Assembly (NCBI RefSeq): GCF_022965805.1
Contig: NC_133109.1
Coordinates: forward strand, 7,169,869-7,233,868
Reading direction: 5' to 3'
DNA: 64,000 nucleotides
Origin: Primulina eburnea
Lineage: Eukaryota > Streptophyta > Magnoliopsida > Lamiales > Gesneriaceae
Part shown: one piece after another, positions 1 through 10,983 of the stretch
Numbering within the stretch: the stretch's first letter is position 1
How the letters are laid out: each line of letters begins with the position of its first letter
Notes under the pieces: model-generated
The model's database searches: none
What the model saw: only the letters and a program-made list of their open reading frames with translations
Told to the model about the DNA's origin: nothing
Program-made: the position numbers and the translations under genes

Positions 1-83
1 AGTGTAATAAGAAATATCTTCATTTTGCAGTTAAATTGCACTCATGGAACTGATGTTGTAATTTTGGTTTGTGATTTATGTAG

Positions 84-740
84 AAAACCAGTAACCAAAA
101 TTCCAATAATCGGGTAAATGGAGTAATGCCTCATCGAACTGGAAGCAAGCCGCACAGACAACTGATATATGAAATGGTCATAAACATCTATATTAATTCT
201 TATGTTTATTTTTTATGATTTTTTTGCCTTTTATATATATCATTTGCCTTTTATATATTTTTCAGGGAGGCAAGGATAATAACCCACCTGATATTGCAAA
301 AATTTTCTATGAGACTCGACATAAAAATGGAAAGCTTGTTGAGCCAAAAGCGCAAGAAAAATATGTAAATATCACTACTTAATCTTTTAACCTAAATTTG
401 TTGTTTATCATTTATTTAAATGACATGAGTGATGGATCTTTGTAGGATGAGATTGTGAAGACTGTTCAATCTAATGCATCACTCTCACAGATTGAGGTTG
501 TTGAAAAGTGTTATGGACCACAGCGTCATAGTCATGTCTTTGGTTTTGGAGGTGGAATGAAAAGAAAACATTTTAATTGTTCACAAGCTGCTTATATAAA
601 AGATCTTGAGGCTAAGCTCCATGAGAAAGAAGAAGAAAATAATAACCTTAAGAGGCGCATGGATGGAATTGAAAGTAGATTAGCCAAAATCGAGAATGAA
701 AACCAAGCAACTTCAGATGCACCTACAATGTCTGGTGAAG
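84..740 (+). pseudogene. Plant En/Spm transposase-related C-terminal exons (partial)
   Basis: Three open exons can be joined: about 84-176, 266-363 (ag at 264-265, gt after 363) and 446-740. Exon 2 encodes a stretch with PPDIAKIFYETRHKNGK, and exon 3 a stretch with SHVFGFGGGMKRKHF followed by a coiled coil rich in Glu/Lys (KDLEAKLHEKEEENNNLKRR). This order matches the conserved region of plant Ptta/En/Spm transposase-like proteins (Transposase_24 family), which is known to be carried by CACTA elements. The N-terminal part is outside the window, so intactness cannot be judged. The exon boundaries are my own reading. The frame runs on past 740 to a stop near 919, but the sequence after 740 looks intronic. 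Confidence 0.65.
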
Positions 741-2099
741 GTGTGTTGTGCTACCTTGAATTTTTACTAGAGATATTTTATGTTCAGGTTTATACATTGG
801 TGTTATTATCTACTTGGAATAATAGACATTGCATTCAGGTTTACACATTGCATGTTAGATGTTTTGTCTTTTATGTACCGCAACCCTGTTCCAACTCTTA
901 TCTAATATTTTTCGGCTAAGAAGCAAGGAGATGCGTACAACTGTAGAGGAATATATTACAGCTCAGGTTTAGTTGGTGGGCCTTGTTCTCATCCCATCGG
1001 GGAATTGTTTTTACTTATTAGAGATATCGATGTAAGAAAAACATTTTCTTGAACGAAATAATGGTGGGGCATTATATTGGTGGTTGTCTGATTAAAAAGT
1101 TTCCCACATTGTAGCTGTGTATCACTGCTTGGTCAAAAAAGTTCGAATATCAGTGGTGGGACGACATAATTCTAAGCAATATGTTATATGCCCGAAAATC
1201 TGCAAAGGCCAAAGCTTTGAATAAAACATAGATGATTCGGAGATTGCTAGGTTTGTATTCTGTTTTTCATTTATTTAGAATGAAAAAGGGATAAAACAGA
1301 TGATGGAGATGCTGGCTGTCGTGGGATGGTTTGGTTAAATGAAGAGTTGTGAGCTGGAAATATTTATATGGACGAAGCTTTTTACAGATGTCTTGTGATT
1401 TTTTTTCCCAATATGTTATTGGTGTATGTGAAAGTGAGCATTCAAATTTCATCCTAATATGACTGTTTTATTTCGAATCTTGAGCGTCTGAACTTAGATT
1501 CACAGATAATCCTACGTTATTTTTGTAGTCTGATCTCTGATAACAATTTTTAATCTTTATTTTAATTGATTTTTTCTATTTATGTTTTACAGATGACACG
1601 CTGCCTTAATCTGATGTCGTGCTTCAAAGAAGATTAGAAGAATTCAAGCATTGATTAGGAAATTAAAATATGATATTTTGAAGCAACTTCTAAGTGATCA
1701 CCATTTATGGTCCTCAAATATTTTTGTACTCCAAGGAGTAGTTATTAGGAAATTCTTCAAGTATCCATCAAAATAGAACTCATGTTTTGGAACAAATCGA
1801 AATTCTGTAAATTTTGAATATATGAATAGATATGGATGCAGTTGTTTATATAAAATATTTTGTTCAAAAAACTTATTTGTTCCATATTTCATATTTTATT
1901 ACTAATGCTATCTTTAATATAATAACAAATTCATATCAAATAATTATTATAAATTTCATCACAAGTTAAAATATTTTTTAATGAGGGTAATTAATGATTT
2001 AATGAAAGGTAATTTCATAGTTAAATCGAATTTTAGTGAGGGGCTAATAACTAACAATTATAGTAAATTTCATCATTAAAATAACTTATAGTGAGAGGT
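741..2099. other. CACTA non-coding interior
   Basis: AT-rich sequence between the transposase-derived exons and the subterminal repeats. I see no further convincing exon; short open frames here have no recognisable motif. Probably 3' UTR and filler of the transposon. Confidence 0.4.
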
Positions 2100-2401
2100 A
2101 AATAATGATATAATGAGGAGATGTGTTGTCATTAAAATAACATTTAATGAGAGGCAAATGATAGTATAATGACGAAAAATTTCGTCATTTATATTAATTT
2201 TAATGACGGTATTATCTCATCGCTAAATATGTTATACCAATAATGACGGGATCTCATTACCGTCATTAATTACTTTTACCTAGGAGGGCAGTAATGAAGG
2301 TATATGACGGGAAATTTCCCGTCATTAAAATTAATTTATGACGGGTTTTGGACATTTAATGACGACATTTTCCGTCACTATAGATCAATTTTCTTGTAGT
2401 G
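2100..2401. repeat. CACTA subterminal repeats and 3' terminus
   Basis: Several copies of aatgacggg / cccgtcatt in both orientations sit between about 2160 and 2380, some paired as short palindromes (for example ATGACGGGAAATTTCCCGTCAT near 2302, quoted here in two halves atgacgggaaa and tttcccgtcat). They end in the CACTA terminus at 2389-2401. Subterminal arrays like this are the transposase-binding sites of CACTA elements. Confidence 0.75.
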
Positions 2402-3157
2402 ACATCCCCATATTCTCATGTAAGAATACTTGGGAGGTTTCCCCATCCATATCTCATATGGTGTTGTATCCACTGCTTTAGTTTAAACATTATTCAACAA
2501 CATTGCCGCAGTTTCAAGTGCAAAGCCTCAAAACGATGTAAGCAATTCAGTGAATCTCATCATTGATCGAACCATGTCCAACAAGGTTCGCTTACAATAT
2601 TCAGAAACACCATTCAATTTTGGTGTTGCTGGTGGAGTCCACTGTAAGAGAATCACATTCTCTTTTAGATAACCCAAAAATTCAGCACTCAAGTATTCTC
2701 TACTTCGATCAGATCGAAATGCCTTAATACTTCTTTCTAGCTGATTTTCTACTTCAGATCTGAATTCTTTGAACCTTTCAAATGCTTCAGATTTGTATTT
2801 TATCAAATAAACACACCCATACCTCGAATGGTCATCAGTAAAGGTAATGAAGTAGGATTGCCCATATTTTGTGCTAACACTTAGCGGGCCACAAACGTCT
2901 GTGTGGATCAAATCCAATAGACCATGCGCACGTTCCACGTTTCCATCGAATGGAGTCTTGGTCATTTTTCTTTTCAGACAGGACTCACGGGTAAGTATAG
3001 AATTTATGTCTGACAAGTCAAACATGCATTCTCCCACTAGCTTGTGCATCCTTCTTTGAGAAATGTGACCTAGTCTAGCGTGCCATATTTGTGCGGGATT
3101 TGGATCATCTAACTTTCTTTTGTTTGTTGTTGAAATCCTGTTTACTTGGACATTCAT
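2402..3157 (-). pseudogene. Copia I integrase region (GAG-pre-integrase plus integrase core)
   Basis: The protein starts near MNVQVNRISTTNKRK and has a GAG-pre-integrase segment (IWHARLGHISQRRM). The integrase core follows, with the first catalytic Asp in LIHTDVCGPL, the second in FRSDRSREYLS and the expected Glu in NGVSEYCKRTLLDMVRSM. In most copia integrases the second and third motifs read SDxGxEY and NGVxERxN, so GG/GE is replaced by SR here and the Arg after the Glu is changed. The frame continues past a single TAA (about 2494) with homology up to 2402, where the CACTA terminus cuts it. It is a disabled fragment. RT and RNase H are not in the window. Confidence 0.8.
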
Positions 3158-3930
3158 TCATCATTTCCAGAACATTTCTGGCGCATATAACTTCTTATGT
3201 CCGGACTTCTTGCAGTGAAATATGTTCTGACTTATCGGGCTTTGTAGGCCTTTTAAGTGTCTTTCGGAGTTTGTCTCTTATTGGGTTTTTCTTGTGAGGG
3301 GCAGAACATTTCTTTCCCTTACATTGCGGGCCACTTTTGTTCATGTCAACAAGCCCAACTAGGAAACAACATTTTCCTATTTTATTATGACTTCATAAGT
3401 CATACGCATGTTGAATAGCTCTTCAAGGCTATCATCAATTTTATTCAAATTGAAGTTCAACATAAACCCGTCAAATGAGAAAGAGAATGACAACAAATTG
3501 ATTGTCATGAAGTAACTTGTTAGGAATCACCTATTCCAGGCCCACCACTTTCTCATTAAACCCAATCATATATACACCACGCTCATGGACCAAAGCCCCA
3601 TCTTGCATTTGTGTAGTAATGAGCTTTTAAAAGTGGTGTGCATCACTGTACGAGTTTCATGCACCATGCAACTCTTGCACGTGCATTCGAATGGCAACAG
3701 CAATCAAAATTTCCTCAAACTGTCCCTACAGTTCATTTGACATAGAAGCGAGCACATCACACTTTAGCTTGCACACTATGGTCCCACCATCTTGCATGCA
3801 TTGTCAGTTCAACAAGACTGACATTAGTGTGTATGTCATTTTCTCCGAATTTAGAACAAATTTTCCAACCAGTCTTGAAAATTAGATTCGGTTAGCTTGT
3901 TAATAACAGAAATGTATTACGTGACGAAAT
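3158..3930 (-). pseudogene. Copia I gag relic
   Basis: No long frame survives, but short blocks on the minus strand match a copia gag in order. There is an N-terminal block LTESNFQDWLENL (about 3900-3850), then a block with LASMSNELQ-like and MHVQELHGAR-like residues (about 3760-3640). A central segment NFNLNKIDDSLEELFNM (about 3460-3400) follows, then a broken zinc knuckle (FHCKKSGHKK, about 3220-3190). Blocks sit in different frames with stops between them, so this is a decayed gene. The family assignment rests on order and position upstream of the integrase fragment. Confidence 0.55.
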
Positions 3931-5817
3931 CGAAAATATACTGATACGGAAACAGAATAATGATTGCTGATTATTTTAAAATAATTTTAAGATATAAAAT
4001 ATGGATTTCATTTTATAAATCTCCCTCCCACTATTTTGACATTTCCACCACCCTCTGATGAAAAAGGGAAATCGTATTTCCTTAGTGGGCACGTAGAGTC
4101 CAATTAGCCAATTATAATCCCGAATAATATCAGCCAATTATAATTTCTAAAAGGTGGAATCCAATTGCATCCCTATGCAACCTCCGCGCGTTTTGCCTCA
4201 CGTTTAATAAGGACCCAATAATATGACGCCGTTTATTTTTGCGTGTCAAACCAACCCATCAATATTGAATTGTAGTAGACGGTCGCCATGAGTTCCCCCA
4301 ATAATATGAGCCGAAGTCATGAGAGTTCCACTCAATTCACATCATATGTCCGGTGGAAGTCACAGCTTTCCGGCGTACAGGCCTCCCCAATAATATGAGC
4401 CAGACATTGTCCGCGGGTAGCGATCAACATGCAACCACGGTTGATGGAAGGCAAGAAAAAATTAAACTCTTTTAATTTTTACTTTTTCGGTTTGATATAA
4501 ATTTTGAATCATATTCAAAATGAGGGATTTTAATTTTAAAATTGTCTCATCATTTTAATTTAAAAATCGCGTGCCACGAGTTTGTAAGTTTGTCGGATTC
4601 ATGCAACTATATTATATAATAATATACATACATGCATACTACTATATATCACATATATCATAATATGACATTCAACAATAAATAAGGATGATCGATCGCC
4701 AACACTATTAGATCCATGTGAGCCATACATGGATCCAGGTCCAAACCTAGGTGAATGCAGGGATGCAAATGCAACTATTACAAGAGCTTCCAATATTTTA
4801 CATGTCTTCATCTCGTTCATCGGGCCCACCATCTTCCAGTCTTGATCTCCCACTATTTCTAATAATTACATTTAAATAGCCATGGCACATAAGGGATACA
4901 TCTCATGGGGGTGGGAACGGGCCATAAACCAGGTCCACTTTAATAATATCAAATATTAAAAACGATAAAAACAGTAAAATATCCTAACATACACCTAACA
5001 CATTGGTCAAGGCTCTCGATAATCCTTCATGCATTTAATATCGAATATTAACATCAATTTAATTAAACGATTTAATTAATTGATAAATCATATATCTAAT
5101 AATTATATTACTAACCACCACAATTATTAAAGAATTTAATAAATTAAATAAACTCATTTATTTAATTTCCAATTAAATCAATAATAATTAATTTCTTGTA
5201 AAAACTCATTTTTACCATAAATAATTAAAATCATATTCTAATTATTTATTTCACAAGAAAATTATTAATTTTCCAAAAATTAAATTTTCAAAATAAAAAT
5301 TGAACCAATTTTCAAAAATATCAATTTTGCCCAAAAATTTGAAAAATCAGAAAATCGCACCCTAGGCCCAAACAATTCAAGCCCATTATTCAGCGCGCTT
5401 CCCGAGACGCTCCCGGGCAGCCGCCCGCGCTCCCCGCCAGCTGCCCGAACGTTTCGGGCAGTGGCGGCAGCCTCCTGTGCGCTGGAAGCGCACAGGCGCG
5501 CGCGGCGCCGCGCGCAGCGTGCGGACGCTCCGCACGCTGCGCTGCGCAGTGCGCCGCGCACGGCGTGCGGACGCTCCGCACGCCGCGCGGCGCGGCGCTG
5601 CGCCTCTGCGCGCAGGGCGCTGTGCGTCTCTGCGCGCCGCCCTGCGCGCGATATGCCCGGAACTGTTCCGGGCAGATCCGAAAAATAAATTTTTTTTTTT
5701 TTTTAATTTCGAAAATCTGAAAATAAATTTTCGTGGTGCAAAATTTTATGAAAAATTTTCTTGTGTGGTTATAAATAAATTATTCAATATCTCAACCATA
5801 CGATTTAGAAAAAACCT
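3931..5817 (-). other. Copia I 5' leader (untranslated)
   Basis: About 1.9 kb between the PBS and the first gag block, unusually long for a copia element. The part nearest gag holds three copies of an AATAATATGA(G/C)GCC-type phrase (about 4218, 4300, 4388). The middle is very AT-rich. The part nearest the PBS is extremely GC-rich (see 5393-5674). No coding potential that I trust; open frames in the GC-rich part are composition artefacts. An additional old insertion in the leader cannot be excluded. Confidence 0.5.
5393..5674. repeat. GC-rich hairpin cluster in copia I leader
   Basis: In an otherwise AT-rich region, about 280 bp is dominated by G+C and contains at least five short perfect inverted repeats. 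They are at 5442-5460 (tgcccgaa/ttcgggca), 5474-5496 (cctgtgcgct/agcgcacagg), 5517-5537 and 5563-5583 (gcgtgcgga/tccgcacgc, the same hairpin twice), and 5654-5674 (tgcccggaac/gttccgggca). Lying 140-430 bp downstream of the PBS in the genomic RNA, it could be a structured leader (dimerisation, packaging or translation control); that role is inference. Confidence 0.8.
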
Positions 5818-5830
5818 GGCTCTGATACCA
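5818..5830 (-). other. Copia I primer-binding site
   Basis: The minus strand reads tggtatcagagcc, complementary to the 3' end of initiator tRNA-Met, one base after the LTR end (ccaaca). This fixes the orientation of copia I as minus and the LTR boundary at 5832. Confidence 0.85.
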
Positions 5831-5831
5831 C

Positions 5832-7518
5832 TGTTGGATCCGAGTTTTCTACACGCCCAAATGCAGCGGAAGTTTTAAAATTTTATTTTTATTTTGACAA
5901 TCAAAATATGTTTGGACGCTCGTATGATTTTAACTAAAACATTCATAGGGTGTTAAAAGTTATACCTTTGGTGAATAAATCACGTGGCTCCAACTACTCC
6001 GGTATTAGCGGACGTAGCTCTTGTTGTAAATCCCTACGAACATTCTTCGATCTCCGAATTAGGTCCACGACCAGATTATTTGTTCCTCTTCTAACTTGCA
6101 CTAGAAAATTAGAAGAATTTTGCGTAGAGTTAGAACACGAAAAATCGACTCAACACCCAAGCCGAATTTTTCTTTTCCTTTTTTTGAAAGAATTTTCGAG
6201 AGGAGCCCCTTGTTTGATATTAGAAGAGCCGAAAGTTTACATGAATCTTGCCAAAAGAATTTTTGGATGCATTCACGTAAAATAAGGATCAAATCCTTAT
6301 AATTATGTCTAATCTTCAATTTAATTAATTAATGAGATAATTAAATCAATTTAAAGATTCTACAAATATTTTCATGACAAATCATGAAACTCTCGGATGC
6401 AATCTTCGTGAACCACAAAATAGGAATAGTGGAGGCTAGGTCAATATATATATTTATTTCCTTAAACACAATAATCTTGACCTAAATTTCATAATTAATC
6501 TTAATAGGCTTGATTAATTAATTAGGCTAGTCACACTAGTTTAATCCATTAATCAAGGCCTATTAATAACTTTAATTATTTAATATGTTGGACTTGTACT
6601 CCTACAAGCCCATTAAACATATTATCTACCATATTTAATTTATTAATTAATCAACTCAACTCTTGAGCTTAATGAATTAAATACATTATAAATTCAACAT
6701 TTGAATTTATTATTTAAATTATAAATTCAACTCCTTGAATTTCTATCACCTCCAAAATTTAATATTTAATAAACCCAACATTTGAGTTTAATAAATTAAG
6801 TTCTCAAATTTCATAAATTCAACTCCTTGAATTTATTCTCTCCAAATTTCATAAACTAAACTTCTTGAATTTACTATCTTATAAATTCAACTCCTTGAAT
6901 TTATTTTCTCAAAATTTAATTATCATAAATTCAACTCCTTGAATTTACTATATCATAATATAAATTCAACTCTTTGAATTTATTCTCTCAACGGGAACAA
7001 ACAATCCAGTGCTTGTGTGACCCTCAATGGTTCAGGGATACAGCTAGCCGTGGGTTCACAACTCTTTGTGATTCACGACATAATCCTTTATTCGGGCTTA
7101 CCCTAGTTAGCCCGATTCTTTTCACCAACACCTTGATCAAGAATGCCAGAACTCATTTCTGATTACACCCATCGGATCATGGTAAGAGCGTCTAGTAGCA
7201 TCGCCCCATGATCCCCTAGGTATCACTGATAGTGCCTGCAAGAACCAGTAGATTATGATTAACGTACAGTACGGTCCCTTCATCTCATATATCCCGATCG
7301 AATCTGCAACCATTGGTTCATCGAGGGTTGCATATTAATTCGATAACTATGTGATAACTATAATAGTGGCATCGCGTGTACTATTTGGAGAACTCCTTCT
7401 CCAACGTACATCTCGTACTCTGGCCAGAGATTCCATGCACTATTATTTCATTAGATCACATAGGATATCCACACCCGTAGGTGAGCGGTGAATCCCCGAC
7501 TACAATGCACTGGCTCCT
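5832..7518 (-). repeat. Copia I 5' LTR, part 1 (PBS-proximal)
   Basis: The LTR begins on the plus strand with tgttggatcc next to the PBS. It runs to the point where gypsy I LTR sequence starts (7519). The LTR is resumed on the far side of gypsy I at 14317. The two parts are oriented the same way and flank a complete retroelement, so they are read here as one interrupted LTR. It contains a minisatellite at 6665-6990. The other LTR of this element is not in the window to compare with. Confidence 0.7.
6665..6990. repeat. Minisatellite of palindromic AT-rich units in copia I LTR
   Basis: About eight degenerate units of roughly 30-45 bp share the core ATAAATTCAACTCCTTGAAT, itself a short palindrome (aaattcaa / ttgaattt around a 2-4 nt loop). 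Units differ by small indels, so the array is diverged. It lies wholly within the LTR. Confidence 0.75.
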
Positions 7519-8436
7519 ATAGAGGCGCGAGGCTTCATTTGTTACTCGCCAATTCCGAGTGTTCCAGAGCGTTTTAGTCGTTTCTGATGGGTTTCTAGTC
7601 TTTTCCCGAGGTTTAGGCACTAGCGGGGAGCTACTGGTTTTGTAGCGGAGCTGTGCTCTAGTTGGGAGCCAGCGGCATCAGTGGGCTGACTACGGACGCA
7701 GGCTTGATTCTAGGGCTGATTGCTAGGATCTACTGGTTTGAGGTACGAAAGTACTATCCGAGATAGCAGGATTGAGTATGCTTTACTATGTGTTGCATGT
7801 TTATATGTTGCATTATTATCTATCATATGATGCATGGTTTATTATGCGGCATTTGCATAATCATGTTGAGCCTGACTATTTTTGAGATAGCCTGTTGAGA
7901 GGGTGCTCAGCCCTCGTTTGTTGTGGATGGTTGGACCCCGTTGGCCGACGGTGGTCAGGTCACCGGTATATCCACAGGTTTATTTTGGTATGGGAGCCAC
8001 CTCCTGGTGCGACGGCGCAGAGTGCTACATACCTTGACGTCATTTACCTGAGCAGTATTTCGTTATACCCAGATCCTGGTATCCAGTACATTTTGCATTC
8101 ATGCATGTCATAGTCTTGTATACTCATGCTTTCGGTGCTGAGCGTTTTATGCTCACGTCCTCGGTTTATCTCTGTTTTGGACACCCTATTCGATGGGGCA
8201 GGTCTCAGGTTGGACGGTCCAGGAGGGAGTGGACAGGGAGCTGGCAGAGGTTGACCTGTAGTTGTTGGTATTTATTCTTGGATTTTAGTTCGATCTGGTT
8301 GTTTTAGTATTTTGTACTTACAGTGTTCGATTGGGATGTATTATTGTTTTTCCGATGTTTACCTGATTCAGTTTTAAATGTTAATTTTGCATGCTTAGGT
8401 TTTAATTAGTAGGTGATTCTGGAACGGGTCACTACA
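7519..8436 (+). repeat. Gypsy I 5' LTR (U3-less)
   Basis: Aligns base for base with 13398-14316, with only about six substitutions and one indel. The copy starts at tagaggcgcg, exactly at the end of the TATA box of the full LTR (13392-13400). Everything upstream of that point in the intact LTR is missing and replaced by copia I LTR sequence. It ends in actaca just before the PBS. Small open frames in here (near 7895-8307) recur identically in the 3' LTR and are LTR sequence, not genes. Confidence 0.9.
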
Positions 8437-8440
8437 TTTA

Positions 8441-8452
8441 TGGTATCAGAGC
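8441..8452 (+). other. Gypsy I primer-binding site
   Basis: tggtatcagagc, complementary to initiator tRNA-Met, four bases after the LTR end. Confidence 0.9.
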
Positions 8453-8522
8453 ATGCATTAAGATTTTGGGATTTAGAACTGTTCTTTTGGGTTTAATCTC
8501 TGGTAACTTTTGTAGCTAAGAG

Positions 8523-8898
8523 ATGTCTGGTTTTGACGACGATGCTAGTAGTCATGGCAGCGTTGGACGCTGGGGAGACCGCGACGATCGGGAGCGTCGT
8601 CGAGAGCATCGAGAACGTCGTCCACACCGTCGTGATGAGCCTCGGAGTTTTAGTATGCATCGGTTCTTGCAGATGGGGCCAAAACCTCTTTCAGGCGGTG
8701 AGACCCCGGATGTTGCGGAGAACTGGCTTGAGAGGATGGAGAGCTGCTTCAAGACTTTTTCAGTGCTCGGCGGAGCAGCAGATTGATACCCTTGATTTCT
8801 TGCTGGAGGGTGGTGCGCGCAAGTAGTGGAGGTCTACCTCTGCACCGATAGTTCAGCGACAGGGTCGAGTTTTTTGGGCCGATTTCTGAGCCGCTTTC
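8523..8898 (+). pseudogene. Gypsy I gag, N-terminal part (frameshifted)
   Basis: The start MSGFDDDASSHGSVGRW at 8523 is the natural gag start after the PBS. The first 80 or so codons are rich in Arg/Asp, then reach the retrotrans_gag fold (VAENWLERMESCF). A shift near 8755-8765 moves the homologous reading (QQIDTLDFLLEGGARK) into the next frame. That frame meets TAG at 8824 and TGA at 8888, both at positions where Trp or Arg codons would fit, before joining the long frame at 8899. Gag is therefore not translatable from this copy. Confidence 0.75.
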
Positions 8899-10974
8899 AT
8901 GCTGCTTTACTTTCCGCCAGCTCTTCTGCAGACCAAGGCGATTGAGTTGATCAATCTGAAGCAGGGAAGCTTGTCTGTTGATGAGTATCAGCAGAAGTTC
9001 TTTGAGTTGCTTCCGTATGTTCCGCATGTTAGTGACAATGCTATGGCCAAGTATAACCATTTTCTTCAAGGCCTCAATCAGGAGATTTATGATCGAGTTA
9101 TTGTCTGCGATGATCCGACATCGTATGAGGGCCTTGTGAACTGTTGTCGCCAGGCTGAGGGCAGTTTGCTGAGAGGTCGAGCCATGCAGTCTGCTTGTCC
9201 TACTAGTTCTTTGGGTCCCCGCGCCCAAGCATTCAAGAAGGCTGGATCTACTTCTTCTTCCTCTGGATCTGGAGGAGTTCACCATTTTGGGAAGAAGAAG
9301 GGCCCGTGTCAGCATTGCGGGAAGGATCATCCGACGGAACGTTGTCGCAAGGTTGCGGGTGCTTGTTACAAGTGCGGTGAGATGGGCCACATGAAGAGAG
9401 ATTGTCCACAGATGGGCGGAGGATCAGGATCTGGTTCTCAGGCTTCAGTTCATCAGAGGCCACAGCAGGGACAGTCTACTCAGGGTTCTAACCTCCGACC
9501 GCGTACTCAAGGGCAAGTCTTTGCTCTTAACCAGGATCAGGCTGCTGAGGAGAACGAGAGAGTTATCGCAGGTTTATTTTTATTATGTGGATTACCTGCT
9601 TACGTTCTCATTGATACTGGTGCATCGCATTCATTCATATCTGCGAGATTTGCTAAGCGTCATAAGTTACCTTTCACTTCTTTGGACGTTATGGTATCTG
9701 TTTCCACGCCGATGGGTCATTCGGTGCTAGCTAAACGTCTAGTTTTGGGTTGTTCTCTAGAGTTTGAGGGTAATGTTTTAACTGCTAATTTGATGATTCT
9801 TGCGATGGAAGATTTTGATTGCATTCTGGGAATAGATGTGCTGACTGTGTATAGAGCTACTGTGGACTGTCATCAGAAGTTTGTGCAGTTTCGTTCAGTT
9901 GAGGGCGACAGTTGGTTTTTCTATGGAGAGGGAGCGCGACCCCCGATGCCTGTGGTTTCTGCTCTGAAAGCCTGTCGTGCTTTAGAGTCGGGCGGGGAAG
10001 GCTACCTTATCTATGCTATTGATTCGTCCGCAGATAGTGTCGGTATCAGTGACATTCCAGTGGTTTGCGATTTTCCGGATGTTTTTCCCGAGGAGATTCC
10101 TGGTTTTCCTCCCGTTCGGGAAGTGGATTTCGGCATTGATTTAGTGCCAGGCACGGCACCAATCTCTAGAGCTCCTTATCGTTTAGCTCCATCGGAGATG
10201 CAAGAATTGAAACAGCAGTTGCAGGATCTTCTTGACAAGGGGTATATTCGACCCAGTGTGTCCCCGTGGGGAGCACCAGTTCTTTTTGTCAAAAAGAAGG
10301 ATGGTTCTATGCGGCTCTGCATAGATTATCGGCAGTTGAATCGTGCGACGATAAAGAATAAGTATCCGTTGCCACGGATTGATGATTTATTTGATCAACT
10401 GCAAGGTACCTCTGTGTATTCCAAGATTGATTTAAGGTCTGGTTATCATCAGCTTCGGGTTCATCAGGGAGATATATCGAAGACTGCATTCAGGACCCGG
10501 TATGGGTATTATGAGTTTCTGGTTATGCCTTTTGGGTTGACGAATGCACCAGCAGTTTTTATGGATCTGATGAATCGGGTATTTCGGGATTTCTTGGATA
10601 AGTTTGTTGTGGTGTTTATAGATGATATCTTAATCTATTCGCATGATCAGCAAGAACACGCACAACACTTAAGGATTATTTTACAGACACTTCGCGAGAA
10701 TCAGCTTTATGCGAAGTTGAGTAAATGTGAGTTTTGGATTGACAGGGTTGTATTCCTTGGTCATGTCATTTCTAGCAAGGGAGTTTCAGTTGACCCAAGT
10801 AAGGTGGAAGCGGTATTGAACTGGTCGCGTCCGACGACAGTAGCCGAGATCCGCAGTTTTCTGGGATTGGCTGGGTATTATCGCCGTTTCATTGTCAACT
10901 TCTCTCAGATTGCTAAGCCACTCACTCAGCTCACTCGGAAAGATGTTTCATTTGAGTGGACATCAGAGTGCTAA
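8899..10974 (+). CDS. Gypsy I gag C-terminus, protease and reverse transcriptase
   Basis: A 691-codon frame. The gag remainder ([19 protein letters not shown]) is followed by two zinc knuckles, [13 protein letters not shown] and [14 protein letters not shown] (about residues 136-170). The retropepsin active site is [13 protein letters not shown] (about 236-248). Reverse transcriptase follows, with [36 protein letters not shown] and the catalytic FIDDILIYS (in gypsy elements the YxDD box is often FIDD). The frame is cut by a TAA at 10972 at the RT/RNase H connection; RNase H and integrase continue in the same reading frame from 10975. The start at 8899 is only the first ATG after the last nonsense codon, not a natural start. 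Confidence 0.9.
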   Translation: MLLYFPPALLQTKAIELINLKQGSLSVDEYQQKFFELLPYVPHVSDNAMAKYNHFLQGLNQEIYDRVIVCDDPTSYEGLVNCCRQAEGSLLRGRAMQSACPTSSLGPRAQAFKKAGSTSSSSGSGGVHHFGKKKGPCQHCGKDHPTERCRKVAGACYKCGEMGHMKRDCPQMGGGSGSGSQASVHQRPQQGQSTQGSNLRPRTQGQVFALNQDQAAEENERVIAGLFLLCGLPAYVLIDTGASHSFISARFAKRHKLPFTSLDVMVSVSTPMGHSVLAKRLVLGCSLEFEGNVLTANLMILAMEDFDCILGIDVLTVYRATVDCHQKFVQFRSVEGDSWFFYGEGARPPMPVVSALKACRALESGGEGYLIYAIDSSADSVGISDIPVVCDFPDVFPEEIPGFPPVREVDFGIDLVPGTAPISRAPYRLAPSEMQELKQQLQDLLDKGYIRPSVSPWGAPVLFVKKKDGSMRLCIDYRQLNRATIKNKYPLPRIDDLFDQLQGTSVYSKIDLRSGYHQLRVHQGDISKTAFRTRYGYYEFLVMPFGLTNAPAVFMDLMNRVFRDFLDKFVVVFIDDILIYSHDQQEHAQHLRIILQTLRENQLYAKLSKCEFWIDRVVFLGHVISSKGVSVDPSKVEAVLNWSRPTTVAEIRSFLGLAGYYRRFIVNFSQIAKPLTQLTRKDVSFEWTSEC

Positions 10975-10983
10975 GAGAGTTTC

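Larger units (their letters stand above)
1..2401 (+). mobile_element. CACTA (En/Spm) transposon, right-hand part
   Basis: The right end reads ttttcttgtagtg at 2389-2401, the reverse complement of the canonical CACTACAAGAAAA terminus of plant CACTA elements. The 350 bp before it holds direct and inverted copies of an AATGACGGG/CCCGTCATT motif, as expected of the subterminal transposase-binding region. Transposase-type coding exons lie at 84-740. The base after the terminus resumes the integrase reading frame of a minus-strand copia element, so this element inserted into copia I. The left end is outside the window, so the 3-bp duplication (ACA on this side) cannot be checked. Confidence 0.85.

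Noticed and set aside
4599..4853. 84-codon minus-strand frame in copia I leader
   Set aside because: Short, no motif and inside an untranslated leader.
5280..5878. Several overlapping Arg/Ala/Cys-rich open frames on both strands
   Set aside because: They come from the GC-rich hairpin cluster in the copia I leader; the low stop-codon frequency is a composition effect and no protein family is visible.
7895..8307. Two open frames of 72 and 68 codons
   Set aside because: Repeated identically at 13775-14187 because both are in gypsy I LTR copies; not host genes.
8749..9390. 213-codon antisense frame opposite gypsy I gag
   Set aside because: Shadow of the sense gag frame; no start context, promoter or motif.
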